Source: Mesostigma viride (taxonomy: Eukaryota; Streptophyta; Mesostigmatophyceae; Mesostigmatales; Mesostigmataceae). Taken from it: a stretch of DNA of 64,000 nt. Below, one piece after another: positions 33,089 through 43,875 of this stretch. The translations under genes were made by a program, and so were the position numbers. Positions within the stretch are counted from its first letter, which is position 1. Every line of letters begins with the position of its first letter. Below the pieces are notes generated by a model. It had not been told where the DNA came from, ran no database searches, and saw only the letters and a program-made list of their open reading frames with translations. Where the stretch lies: NCBI GenBank assembly GCA_009746045.1, contig RPFO01000097.1:1172146-1236145 (forward strand), given 5' to 3'.

Positions 33089-34221
33089 GTCTACGCTGAT
33101 GACACGACACTCGTGGAAACCCCGGAGTCAGCCCATTGAACTCTGGCTAGACAGCTTATCACTGGAAGCGCGGGCGGTGGGGCTTATGATCAGCAAGAAA
33201 ACGGAGGTCATGGCCATCGGCTTCCCTGCTGGGATAGCCCCACCCACCCTCCTCTTGCTGGACGGCAGCCCCGTCCCCCCGGCGACTCGCTTCAAGCTCC
33301 TTGGCAGCTGGCTTCCCAGCTCCACGGCCGACGACATTAACACCCGCATTGGCCAGGCCTGGGCGGCCCTCCGCCACCTCGACAGGTCCTGGACCTGCCG
33401 ATACCTGAGTGAGCGACGCAAGCGCATTCTGTTCAAGGCCCTTGTCCTCAGCATCCTCCTTTATGGCTGCGAGGCGTGGACCCTGGACCAGGCGCTGAGC
33501 AAGCAGCTTGTTGGTACCGTCACTCGAATGCTCCGTCATATCCTCGGCGTCCGCTACCAAGAACGCCGCACCCGGGCCGAGCTCTACTGCAAGCTCCCTC
33601 TTGTCACCCATACCATCCGACACCGCCGCCTCCTCTTTGCCGGCCATCTTGCCCGCACAGACCAGGTGAATACCGATGTGGGCCCTGCCGGGGGGCTTAA
33701 GACGGGCCAACCAGGTAGACACCTCCTCCTATGGCAGGGTCCCCTTGTCCCATCGCAACCCACTGGCAAACTTGCGCGCGCCGGGCACCGGCGCGGCGCG
33801 ACCCGGACCTATGTGACACAACTGCTTGAAGATGCAGGGCTTCTGGGACTATCCGTACTCCGCGCCCGCATGACTGACAAGGAGAAATGGGCTGCCATCT
33901 GCGATAAGCACCTTCCCGAGGGGTATAATGATCCTGTTTTCTCCCCACGGGCCCCGCGGCCTGTTGCTAGCCAGGGTAGAAGTCCGCAGGTGGAGGTTAC
34001 TGGTCCTGAGGATAGCCGCTACACTACCGCCTCGTCTGCCATTACAGTAGAGGACAGCTCGGATGAGGATTACATCCCCATCTAGTGTTTAACGGTTGGG
34101 GGATGATGCAGACGATACTTGTTTAAACTTTTGTGTAATTATTTTTCTAATGAGATTAGCATAGTACTCCGTGGCATGCCTTTGCGCATGACACGCAAGT
34201 ACTTACTTACTTACTTACTTG
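33089..34221 (+). pseudogene. LINE ORF2 C-terminal half, 5'-truncated, plus strand
   Basis: Begins at the reverse transcriptase YADDTTLVETPES motif (33089). A frameshift soon follows, and the frame from 33099 runs to the stop at 34083-34085. Recognisable parts are [69 protein letters not shown], and the family ending KEKWAAICDKHLPEG to DEDYIPI. The 3' UTR with stem-loop and ACTT repeats ends at about 34221. Related fragments are at 4699, 7399, 37701, 50820 and 62786. This is the best reference copy of the family's C-terminus in the window. A two-base insertion near 33928 alters the usual GYAP to GYND. Confidence 0.85.
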
Positions 34222-34305
34222 GTCGCGCGGAATGAAGTAGAATTAATGATAGCGGCAGCAAAATCGCGGTTCTGGGGTTTGTTCTGACCGTGAAGCAGGC
34301 ATTAA

Positions 34306-36478
34306 CCCTTAAACCGTACTCGGTCCGTTTTCGTGGACTGAGTTTTTCTCAGTCCACTAAAACGGACCGAGTTTGTGGCAGAACTAGCTATGATTCTAGC
34401 AAACTTTTGAATATTCTGTTTGGACCAGCTTCGAGATCTAGATTTGTACTTTCACGTACACCCCTGGTTTACTACTTTTGGACACCTGGACAGGGACCTA
34501 CGGTCAAGGAAAGTACACCCCCCGCATTGGTAAGAATACTAAATAATTATGAGGCTGGGCGCCGGCCAGCTGCAAACGATAAATAAAACAAAAGAATTTT
34601 AATTAACTAATTCCCGAGTGTAGTGAACTGTAGTTTTTGAAGCTACCAAACAAACAAAGAAAGTGTAAATAAATATTATTTTCCTGTCACGTGTGCAGCT
34701 TTCTCGCTAACAAACAAAGAAATATTAAATCTCTGGCTGAAAAATGTGCTTTTCCTAGCCGTAAGAGCAGTGCATCCGGCTGGGTTATACATAACAAAGT
34801 CAACAAACAAAGAATTATTAAATTTCGCAGCCAGTTCAACGGTTGTTCGGTAACCAAACAAACAAACTAACAATTAATTAATTGGGCGGGCACAGTACCA
34901 CTTTCAACCAATAAAACGCTAATGTCTAATTCCGAAGGGTCTTTCGGCTGAGGGGAATTAAAACTACCAATGCGGGGGGTGTAGGGGGGGTACCATGGCC
35001 AAACGAGGACGACGTGAAGAAAAAATTATTCACGTCCGCGGCTATGGTGGCACAAACAACTGACTGGGGCGAGAGCATGGCTTGACGTATTCGACCGAAA
35101 CTTTGTAGGCATCATCCCTAGGTCTTGTAAATGCCATATGCGTAGCCATGCAACATTTACAAATGCCTAGATATGTCTCGAGGTTATGTGGCGGCGCAGC
35201 AAATCGCGTGAGCGGCCAGGCGATGACAGTGCAAGCTGTACTTGGTGCTCGGCAGAAAATGCTTGGATTTTTGCGCATGGATGAGTTAGTTACGTCGTTC
35301 CTAGCACAGTTGACCATCAATGGTGGCCAGGACATGCTTGCGGCTACGTTCGTGGGGTGGGCGTGGTAGCTCCTGCAAACAAGGTAATCTGCGGTTTCGA
35401 CCAGGTACGTTATAGCCTTTTATCATGTCTCAGTGACCGCGTATGTGTCATATATTGTTTCGGTACCAGTCTCGGGGCTATAATCGAGGCTTAATAACTG
35501 TCTTTTTGTTGTTTTATTGCTTCTGTGCATAGGCTTGTGATGGTTGGGTAGTAATGTTACCTCGGCCAGATTTTGGACGAGTTTTGACTGCTTTTAGCGT
35601 ATGCTACAGCATGAATGTCGGTATAACTACAGATATCGTTTGTAATAATGTTCAGTGTGACGATACGATGCTTTCCGTTGCTTAAACAACTCAGGGCGAG
35701 TGTTTTTCTGTCCAGTTCTAGGCATGCATGCTGGCCAAGTCCGCCTTCTTTTTGTGTGTTTGCTGTGTGTTAGAGACATAGAGATGCCTGGGATCTGCTT
35801 GCATTGAAGCATCAGCAGGTTGCTAATTTTGTTTCTTTCTTTTTTCCTTGTATTTTGAAGGTGTTTGTAGCGTATAGGGTACGTTGGCAATAAGCTCCTT
35901 GCATGTGCCTTCTACGCGTGCTTTATGCCCAATTGCACTAGATTTACAGTATTATATAGCATGAGCTGCTGTTTTATATGCTGGAAATGTGTTGGGGGAT
36001 GCATGTGTGGCCAGCTATGATGTTTTACGCCACATTGGGATAGGAAACCAAAACGGTAGTGCTAGCCACCCCCCCAAAAAAACTCAGTCCAATTAAACGG
36101 ACTGAGCTATTTTGGGCTTTTTGCTAGCTAGCTTGTGCAGTTCTGTAGCATGTCATGTTGTGAATGCATTGATGGCATGCCTGTGATGTAAAGTAACTGC
36201 CTTTGAAATTCCAGGGCCTATATATTTGTATAAGTGGTCCATATTGCATGATGTATGTCTCAAACCCCGATTTTCCGTACCCCCCTGGGGTGTGCGCTAT
36301 TTATAGCACCCAAAAGTAACTGATTTGGGACCAGTGACCTATCCCCCATGAAAATCAACATATATGCATGCTTGGTACCAAGGGGTGGCCAGAAATTGTT
36401 TTTAGGCCATACACAACAAATGTGCAAAGATGTGCAACTCAGTCCGTTTAATTGGACTGAGTTGCTACGGTTTAAGGG
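34306..36478. mobile_element. piggyBac-like element with TTAA target duplication, no transposase seen
   Basis: Both ends read TTAA then CCCTTAAACCGTA (34302-34318), with the exact reverse complement at 36466-36482. A 13-bp terminal inverted repeat starting CCC, flanked by TTAA on each side, is the signature of the piggyBac superfamily. Just inside the left end is a 24-bp hairpin (34318-34370, arms starting CTCGGTCCGTTTT, one mismatch, 5-nt loop). Just inside the right end is a related 11-bp-stem hairpin (36435-36464, CAACTCAGTCC), and a third related palindrome is internal (36084-36108). No open frame resembling the DDE transposase is present; the longest is 97 codons. It is therefore a non-autonomous copy of about 2.17 kb. 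Confidence 0.8.
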
Positions 36479-36482
36479 TTAA

Positions 36483-37686
36483 TAATTTCGGTTGCATCGA
36501 ATTCTAAACCGAGCGGGTGCTATTTTCCAGATTTTCGGCCATTATCGGTAAGTAATTGTTCAGATCGGTAAGTAATTTCGCAGTGCGTGTCTGACCTGTC
36601 CATGAAAGAACGGCTGCTGTTGCGCGCCTGGGCGAGGGATTTACCAGGGCAAGGTACATATTTGTCGCGAATGTTATCTGCTATCAGTGCTTTCTTCTAT
36701 GAGCTCATCGTTCGAAGTTTTTTGCGTTCTTTTTGGGCAGTTTCCGCCAGCTAGCTCGCCGTCGCCTTGCCGTTGTGTTGTCGAATACCTGGCAGCTTTA
36801 GATTGTTTTCGTTGATCATTGTTGTGATCAGGGCCGCTTCAGTCGCAACCTAGCCTCTTCGGGAAGGTATAAGGCATTTCATAAAACGTGTTCTGGCAAG
36901 GATGTTGTGCGTATGGACGCTTCTTGTTGTGTGAGAGTGACGCACCCTCTCTTCGCAGGCCGCAGCGGCATCACAGCGCTAATGCGCTGAAGGGCCGCCG
37001 ATGGTTTTTTTTGCATTTTATCGTGCAGGGATGGAAGTGTTTTATTGATGATGATGTTGGAGATGTCGCATTTGTGTGACTGCATGTAGATAGCTGCCAC
37101 CAGTGGCTGTTTGAGCTTTCCTTTGTTATGATGATGTGACAAGACTAAAATTAAAAATTTAAATTAAATTATAACATGCCTCCGTTGGGAGATCATGTAG
37201 CACATATTCCATGATGGATGGGTGGAAGACTACAATGTGCTGAGCCAACCATGGTTGACATGCATGACTGCATGCATGCAAGCTATATATACCATGTTTC
37301 TACTTGGTTCCTTGCCCTCTTTAGTCCCAGTTTGTCATCCATGCCGGGGAGGACAGTTTAGCAGGTGTTGTTGTGTTGGTTAGCTTGGTTGGCATCAACC
37401 TTACACTCTAACCTGGGAGAAACACAGGAAATGCTGCTTAGGCATGTTAGGGCTACCATCGTCAAGGCTAATAATGCACATATTTACAAGGCTGGCCATG
37501 CTGGAGGCCGGACGATGAAGACGTATGAGGTGCGTGGCCACCCCTTTGTAATTTGTAAACATACTCTGCATGGTTTTGGTCCATATTGGATGGCATATGA
37601 AGTGGCATTGTAGGGTTACTACTAACTTACTGAGTGGTCCTTAGCGCCTTGTCAGGTGGTCATATAGGAAACCCATCAACTTTAGA
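36483..37686. other. No supported gene
   Basis: Flank of the piggyBac-like element. Only short overlapping open frames occur. At 36540-36580 the motif ATCGGTAAGTAATT appears twice. At 37150-37210 is a scrap of the AATT-tailed family 3' end, almost identical to 29525-29590. Nothing else is recognised. Confidence 0.5.
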
Positions 37687-37700
37687 AGTTCTTGTCACAA

Positions 37701-37905
37701 GTAAGTAAGTAAGTACTTGCGTGTCATGCGCAAAGGCATGCCACGGAGTACTATGCTAATCTCATTAGGAAAATAATTACACAAAAGTTTAAACAAGTAT
37801 GGTCTGCATCATCCCCCAACCGTTGAGCACTAGATGGGGATGTAATCCTCATCCGAGCTGTCCTCTACTGTAATGGCAGACGAGGCGGTAGTGTAGCGGT
37901 AATGT
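37701..37905 (-). mobile_element. 5'-truncated LINE 3' end with 14-bp TSD
   Basis: A 205-bp minus-strand insertion holding the last roughly 25 codons of ORF2 (SSAITVEDSSDEDYIPI), the 3' UTR, the stem-loop and an AAGT-type tail. It is flanked by the perfect duplication AGTTCTTGTCACAA at 37687-37700 and 37906-37919. It is a clean example for defining the family's 3' end. Confidence 0.93.
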
Positions 37906-38007
37906 AGTTCTTGTCACAATAACCCCCCACAATGAGCATGCGTTGCCGTCAGCGTGCAAGAGTTAACTATGTGTGCTTTGGTCAGTTTGCAGTTGTCGTT
38001 GGTGACG

Positions 38008-38615
38008 AAGGAGGTGCTAGTGTGGCTGAATGGTTACTCTAATTTCCTTGTAGCGTCTACATGGGTGGCCGTCTTGGAATGGTTGTAACTTGGGCAGCTC
38101 TTGTCACAATGTCGTCAAACCTTGAACATAGGAGGAACAATATGTGCAGAGGATGGTAGCATGTGGTTTGGCCAGTTTTCACGTGGCTTAGATGTATCAA
38201 GGGGTGTTACTCTGGCTAAAACCTCCCTTAGCTTCGTCAATGGTGACAACCTATGAACGTTAATAACTTGAGCTGTGGTTGTCAGAATGACATGAAATTT
38301 TGGGGCTGCATGTCCCCTCCTCTATAGTATTTGAAAATATATGGTATGGCATTTGAGTGTTTATGATTTGATTAATTTTTTTAATCAAAAAAGGAACCGT
38401 TTTGCGGGAAAATTAATAACTTGTGCATCCTTGCTTATTTCTTGGTCCCAATTAGGCAGACTTTCTCAAAAGTGGGGGAACTACATGGAAATATATGATT
38501 TGGTCCCAATATGGCTGCCCATTGTCCTAGGGAAAATGTGACTAAAATAGCGTCTTTTCTATTTTTAGCGCGTAACCGGTATGTGGTGGGGGCTAGTACC
38601 CCCCCCAAGTGGTGC
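38008..38615 (+). repeat. Dispersed repeat, direct copy of 7796-8413
   Basis: Starts GAAGGAGGTGCTAGTGTGGC and ends GGGGGCTAGTACCCCCCCCA, with the same internal order as 7796-8413 but its own substitutions. No coding frame is seen. The LTR retrotransposon begins about 40 bp downstream. Confidence 0.75.
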
Positions 38616-38653
38616 TTAATCCATCCATTCCGTTTGCGTGCCATTGTATCCTA

Positions 38654-39298
38654 AGTTAGAAAGAGCTCCCCACGTATGTGAGCTCTTGGTCTTTCACAGC
38701 ACGGCTTAGCCAATGTTGCAAGGCAGCAACCTTAAATCCATGCACCAGGCCACGACCGCAGTGGGCACTTCCACGACCAAGGTGGCACCCACGGTTCGTG
38801 CTTTCCGAGATAGCTGGTCATCCCCCATGACCAAGCTATATCCTTTGCGTTGTTCCTCGTTCCCATCGCCATGACGAGGCACGTGCAGGCGTGCAAGCAA
38901 ATCCACAACGTCCACTGGCATCAGTGCAGAGCCAGGTAGTACTGGATTTGCCTAGACTCTGCAACCTAGGAAGTACAGGACCTGTCACACGCCTGCAAGG
39001 CCTAGTATCCTTGCAGCCCTGTGCCAGCTCCAGTACCCCACCAGTCACAGGCTGCTGCTCCTCCTGGTCTACGTGGACCACAGTCACGTGATAGACAGGC
39101 TAAGCCTGTGCAGGCCCGGCCTGCCACGTGTCCTGTCCACTATACCAGAGGACTGCGCCCTAGTCGGCCACGGATGGCTAGGACTTCGGGACTTGATATC
39201 TTTCTCGTCCCTTGTCTGTTTCAGGCGGTCAGCACGGCGTTGGAAAGGTCTTTCCAAACTGCATCCACTTAGCATATTGGTTGCCCAAAATGCTAACT
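38654..39298 (-). repeat. 3' LTR (left copy)
   Basis: 645 bp, starting AGTTAGAAAGAGC and ending ATGCTAACT on the plus strand, so the termini form a 6-bp inverted repeat AGTTAG/CTAACT rather than the usual TG/CA. It matches the right LTR almost throughout. The visible differences are a handful of substitutions and a 2-bp shortfall (CCTAGTATCC here against CCTATAGTATCC). Confidence 0.93.
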
Positions 39299-39303
39299 CC
39301 AAC

Positions 39304-39317
39304 CCTTTCTTCTTTTG
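39304..39317 (-). promoter_or_regulatory. Polypurine tract of the LTR element
   Basis: AAAAGAAGAAAGGG on the minus strand, immediately upstream of the 3' LTR. This is the expected primer site for plus-strand DNA synthesis. Confidence 0.75.
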
Positions 39318-39329
39318 GAGCTGGACCAG

Positions 39330-40309
39330 CTTGAAACAAGCCTAACCTTGCTTGTGCCCACTCAGCCACAGACCGCTTGGTCCCTTGGGGTTGATCAGAC
39401 CTGATAGGGCCCAGGGTCCTGCCTCCTTTTGGGTAACAACATATACGCCCTTGGACCAGGCTAGGTGTACTGGCCAGTGAATCAGAGGTCACCCCAGGTT
39501 ATCCCCTGACCCCTTGGTCAGCTCCCAACCTTTCCTTGGGGACTTGGTGCTAGATTAAAGTCAAGGCACATTACCTAGTCCAATGGCTGGGATTAAAGGA
39601 TGCCAAGAACGTATTATTGTGAGTTCCTGATCTTTCACAGTTATCACAGGCGCCCGTTCTTATGGCGCCCGCCTTGGCCAGCCTTTCCCTTTTATGCTCA
39701 AAGAGACTCAGGTAGCACCCATGCAAATACTGCCTTATTGGGGAGCCCATGTCTTCACTGGGTGTTGAGCCCAGGAATCACTCATGCCAGGCTGTGGCTC
39801 TGCTGGGGAATTGAACCCCACCCCAACCTCCAGGTTTATAGGTGACCTGGAACTTCACACAAGAGAGACATTACAACCATGGGAACAACATGAGAATGAC
39901 ATGATTATGTTTTATTCAAGCATTATATAACCCAGAATGTGGCTCCCTGGCAACCATGTTCCACATCAGTGGTCACACAACCGGGTTCTTTATTAGCAAC
40001 AGGTTGGAAACAAGCACTAGAAAATATATATACAGCAACCTGTAAGAACCAGCATTCGGGTTGCCCTTGCATGGCCTAACTGTTTGAGGCCAAAGGCGTC
40101 GACTTAAGTCCTGGCGACTCTTCTGAACCCCATGGGGAGGGCCAGGCATGATTCTCAGCTGGTAGGAGTGACATTCCACACCAACTCCTGTCTAGGAGGG
40201 TGTACCTAACCCTGAAGGACCGGCTGTCAACCAGTAAGCACCAGTCACCACTTGGTACTTTGGTCAAGCAGCCCACTGGGGACACCCAAGCTGAAGCAAG
40301 GCCTGGTCT
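39330..40309. other. Non-coding 3' internal region of the LTR element
   Basis: About 1 kb between the RNase H stop (40310) and the polypurine tract. Only short frames on either strand; no recognised domain. This is long for a copia-type 3' untranslated region and may contain element-specific signals. Confidence 0.5.
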
Positions 40310-42763
40310 CTATGGCCGCCCGTGTAAGGGGTCCATGAGCCCACGGAGCAGGGGGTACTGCCTCTCCGCCTTCTCCTCCAGCTTGGTGAGGGCATCTGCA
40401 GGGTTGTCCACACCAGGCACATGTTCAATGTGAGCTAGGTAGGACATCTCCTTGAGCAACAAGTAGTCAAGGTCCCTGCTCCTGGCCAGCTGCCTGTGCA
40501 CAAATTGCACCATGCCCATGCTATCAGTCCTCACCAGTGTGTGCAGCTGCAACCTACAGGAAGCCACTTGACATAGCTGGTAGAAGAGCTCCCTCAAGTA
40601 AAGAGCAGTATGCAGCCCTTCACAGATTGCCCTGCACTCAGCAATATCACTGCTGGGTGTAACCCTGTTCTGCAACCGACTGTACCAGGTAACAAGTGAG
40701 GTGTGATCTTGCTCCAGGGTAACTAATGCTGCTGCCCTGCCCCTGACCTCTGTGACCTTCCTATTATCCATAGAACTGTCCACATAGAGAACCATGTCAA
40801 GGGGCTTGTACAAATCCACAGGACCCAGTATAAGAGGGGGAGACATCATGACAGCCTGCACCACACTCTCAGCACCCACCTCAACCAGCTGGGAATCAGT
40901 AAGTCGACTCAAAACCAGCAAGTCAGGGGCACATATACTTGCAAGCCATGCCAGCATGCCCCTGATGGTAGCACACCTAGCCTGCGTGATGGGCTCCTGC
41001 AATGCATCTACAATCTGCTGTGGGTAGTCCTTACCACCCTCCATCCTGATGAACCACGAGCCCTTGGCTTGGAACAACGTAGCCTGCATGCCACAGAAGA
41101 CCATAGGCTCATTCTCCACCATGTGCTGTATCTTACCCAGCTCAAACCGCTTCTGGATCTTAGCCAAGACAGCCTCAACCCAGTCTGGTGGACCTATGAG
41201 ATGCAGGTCATCACCATGCAGTGAGGCAAAGACAGGAAGGCCATTGTGGGACCCTTGGAACAAACAGGGATCCACTGGAGACACAGAAAACCCACAAGTA
41301 TTCTTCAAGAATTTCTCTAGGCTCTTTCTCCAGATAATGGGACTGGACCTGAGACCTTCCAACCCTTTCAGAATTCTCAGGTACCTGGCCTTTATCTCTG
41401 CTCTCCATACAGCAGGTACAGTCACAAAGAAAGGAGGGATATCTCTCCAAGTCTGCCTAGCCTGATCTTGGTCACCCTTGAGAAAAGCCCTCTTGAAATC
41501 AATCAGCACAGAGCTATAGGGCACACCCTTAACCAGAAAAGACAGAAATATACACAGCAGAATCCTCCACGTGTCATGCAGCATCCCTGGAGTATAGAGC
41601 TCCTCATCTAACAACTGGCCAGTGCCATGATACTCGGTTACAACTGGTCTGACATGTGGCACCTGGACACCATCTACCTCCTTGAGCTTGAGGACAAACA
41701 TCAATCTGAGCAGCTGGTGAACTTCTGGCAGCTCATCCACAGGTTCTGCACAGTTGGAAACTATCCACTCATGCCCAGAAGCAACAAAGCCAAGAGTCCA
41801 TGCCTTAGCCATCTTGGGGCTTTGCATCATCTCGACTAGCTGGCGCCAGGGAATAGGACTGTGAGCAGCTATCTGGTACCTGTTTACCCCTAACTGCCGT
41901 GGATCAAAGGTGGTTGGGATTATCAACAGGTCCTCAGCTATGGGCTCCTGACCTTGAGGACCCTCAGCTGGCTGACTCCTAACAGCCTTCACCGCCACTG
42001 CAAGACCCTGGGAATAGTGATATCTTTCAAGGGGGAGGCTGCCCCTGCCTTCTAGTGCCAACTCATCAGAGGTCAAAGTAACCCCTGGCATGCACAAGAA
42101 GTTCTGACCCAGAATGGCAGGCCCCTGATAGCCCTCTACCACACAGAACGTGGTGGGCACCCCTAAGATAGGCACACTCACTTCCCCAAGGATCTTCATG
42201 GACACCTTTCCTGAGAAATCAGACACAGCAAGGCAACTGGGATGGGACATCTGTAAGCCTACAGCATCCTCTTCCCTGATGACAGACACCTGTGAGTTGG
42301 TATCTACCTCCATTGTAGCTGCCCAGCACGACCCCCACCCCGTGAGCTTGGATACCTTGGGATCATGTTTGCTGCGCATGAGTGCTCGGATGACGTCCGC
42401 CATGAGAGGCCCCCGGGCCTTAGGTGGCTGCCCCGTCCCCTCTGGCCTTGTGACAGTTGCTTCAGCAGCCTCCTCCTGCTCGTCATCTTCCAGCAGGGAC
42501 AGACCATCATCCACCACCAGAGGATTGTTAGCTGCTGCTGCCTGGCTCTGGCCTGGCTCCTCAACCCAGCTGGGAGGGCCTGGCCCGTCTGCAGGCCAGA
42601 TTGCATGTGGCCTTCTTTCCTTGACATGAGCCCAGGACAACCTGTACACGTGCCTTGGATCCTTTTCCAAAGCCACCAGGCAAGATCTGTTAGCTTCTCC
42701 ACACGAGTGACAACCCCATCCTGCCACTTCCCCCGCTTGCCTGGAATAGATGGTTCCTTCCAC
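40310..42763 (-). CDS. Copia-like pol: aspartic protease-like domain, reverse transcriptase, RNase H
   Basis: An 817-residue open frame. Residues 150-225 look like a retropepsin: EVDTNSQVSVI with catalytic Asp154 (DTN in place of DTG) and ILGQNFL at 217-223. Residues about 370-540 match copia-type reverse transcriptase: LIDFKRAFLKG near 420, then KGLEGLRSSPIIWRKSLEKF, VDPCLFQ, and a catalytic LHGDDLHLIG at 515-524 where copia usually has YVDD. Residues about 650-800 match copia RNase H: VLYVDSS, SSDIAECRAICEGLH, RTDSMG and HVPGVDNPADALTK. The first 60 residues overlap the end of the integrase region in another frame, and the true junction is probably a frameshift rather than a start at 42763. 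The frame is otherwise intact, supporting recent activity. Confidence 0.88.
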   Translation of the reverse strand: MEGTIYSRQAGEVAGWGCHSCGEANRSCLVALEKDPRHVYRLSWAHVKERRPHAIWPADGPGPPSWVEEPGQSQAAAANNPLVVDDGLSLLEDDEQEEAAEATVTRPEGTGQPPKARGPLMADVIRALMRSKHDPKVSKLTGWGSCWAATMEVDTNSQVSVIREEDAVGLQMSHPSCLAVSDFSGKVSMKILGEVSVPILGVPTTFCVVEGYQGPAILGQNFLCMPGVTLTSDELALEGRGSLPLERYHYSQGLAVAVKAVRSQPAEGPQGQEPIAEDLLIIPTTFDPRQLGVNRYQIAAHSPIPWRQLVEMMQSPKMAKAWTLGFVASGHEWIVSNCAEPVDELPEVHQLLRLMFVLKLKEVDGVQVPHVRPVVTEYHGTGQLLDEELYTPGMLHDTWRILLCIFLSFLVKGVPYSSVLIDFKRAFLKGDQDQARQTWRDIPPFFVTVPAVWRAEIKARYLRILKGLEGLRSSPIIWRKSLEKFLKNTCGFSVSPVDPCLFQGSHNGLPVFASLHGDDLHLIGPPDWVEAVLAKIQKRFELGKIQHMVENEPMVFCGMQATLFQAKGSWFIRMEGGKDYPQQIVDALQEPITQARCATIRGMLAWLASICAPDLLVLSRLTDSQLVEVGAESVVQAVMMSPPLILGPVDLYKPLDMVLYVDSSMDNRKVTEVRGRAAALVTLEQDHTSLVTWYSRLQNRVTPSSDIAECRAICEGLHTALYLRELFYQLCQVASCRLQLHTLVRTDSMGMVQFVHRQLARSRDLDYLLLKEMSYLAHIEHVPGVDNPADALTKLEEKAERQYPLLRGLMDPLHGRP

Positions 42764-43831
42764 ATCCTGACCTTCAGCCCCACCTGAGGCCTCAGCACAT
42801 TCCAGTTCTTGTCCTTACGTCTCAGCTGGGCAAATAACCTATCTGCCTTCCTAAGACTGGCCTGCACCACGTTCTCAGGCAAAGCTATACTGCAGGGCCA
42901 GGGGAGAGACAGCCACACCATCAAAGTAATAGTTAACCCTGTGGTTCAGCTGCTCTTCTATCCCCTTACACCAGGCTGCCCTCTCTAAGGCAGATGCCAC
43001 AAGTGGCACTGACTCTGCTGCTAGCACCACTGTCTTCACTTCACGTATGGATCTCTCTACAGCCCCTTGCTGCCCATGACTCTCCCTGGGGACTACTACC
43101 AGCTTACAAGGCAGCTGGTCCTGATGCTTGAGCAAACAGTCAAACTGCAAGTCTGCCTGCACACTCTTGCACACCCCAAAGCCTGGGATCAGGGCCTTCA
43201 TACCCAACAACAAGTGGTGCTCCTGCATACCAGGCAGAACGTCTATCAGCCTGTATCTGCTGAACCTGTCCACCCCCACCAATATATACAAGCCCCTGAT
43301 ATGCTGGATATCCATCTGGATGTCGCCACGCTCCCTAGCAGGCTCCCTAGCATGGGACTGAGGTGGGTGAACAGCATTCTCCTGGCAACCACAGTTCTCA
43401 GCAGCAGCCTGGCAAGCCTCCCACAAAGGCTCCCTACCTAGCTTCCAAGCAAACATTGCTGCCTGCCCAGAATGCCCAAACATGTGATGCAACCTATGGC
43501 CAGCCTCAGCATAGCTCAGCACTCTCTCAGTACTGACCTGGCGAGACGTCTGAACCGTGTGTGGGGACACATGATCCACTCCTGAGGTTCCAGGGCTTCC
43601 CTGCAGGCCGTCCTGACGCCCCAAGTCAGGCCCTGCACCCTGGACCGCTCCAGGCCCTTCCAGCAAGGTCCCTTGGCCCTCCAGGCCAGCACCTGCTGGA
43701 GACCCACCACCTGCATGAGGCATAGGGAATTCAGCTGCAGCATTGTTATTGCAATCCAGTGGAAGAACAACATCTTTACACCCTTGGTGCTGCACAAGGG
43801 GCACACCCCCGTCCTTATGTACATCCAGCAC
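42764..43831 (-). pseudogene. Integrase region of the LTR element
   Basis: A 318-residue minus-strand frame (43831-42875) carries a zinc-binding-like segment (HRLHHMFGHSGQAAMFAWK), then a catalytic-core pattern. The first Asp is in IQMDIQHIRG, followed by VGVDRFSRYRLIDV. The second Asp is in VQADLQFD and the Glu is in HGQQGAVERSIREVK. The C-terminal part (VRMWKEPSIPGKRGKWQDG) continues in another frame at 42924-42660 and runs into the pol frame, so one or two frameshifts separate integrase from the protease-like region. The DDE residues are all present. Confidence 0.8.
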
Positions 43832-43875
43832 ACCTTCCCCAAGGGGTGATTGACTATTTACAGGGGATGATGTAG

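Noticed and set aside
31800-34221. A single twin-primed LINE insertion
   Set aside because: Both arms keep their own 3' tails and differ in sequence. Twin priming would leave only one tail and identical parent sequence.
35042-35369. Transposase gene inside the piggyBac-like element
   Set aside because: The 73-97-codon frames on opposite strands lack any DDE or Cys-rich pattern.
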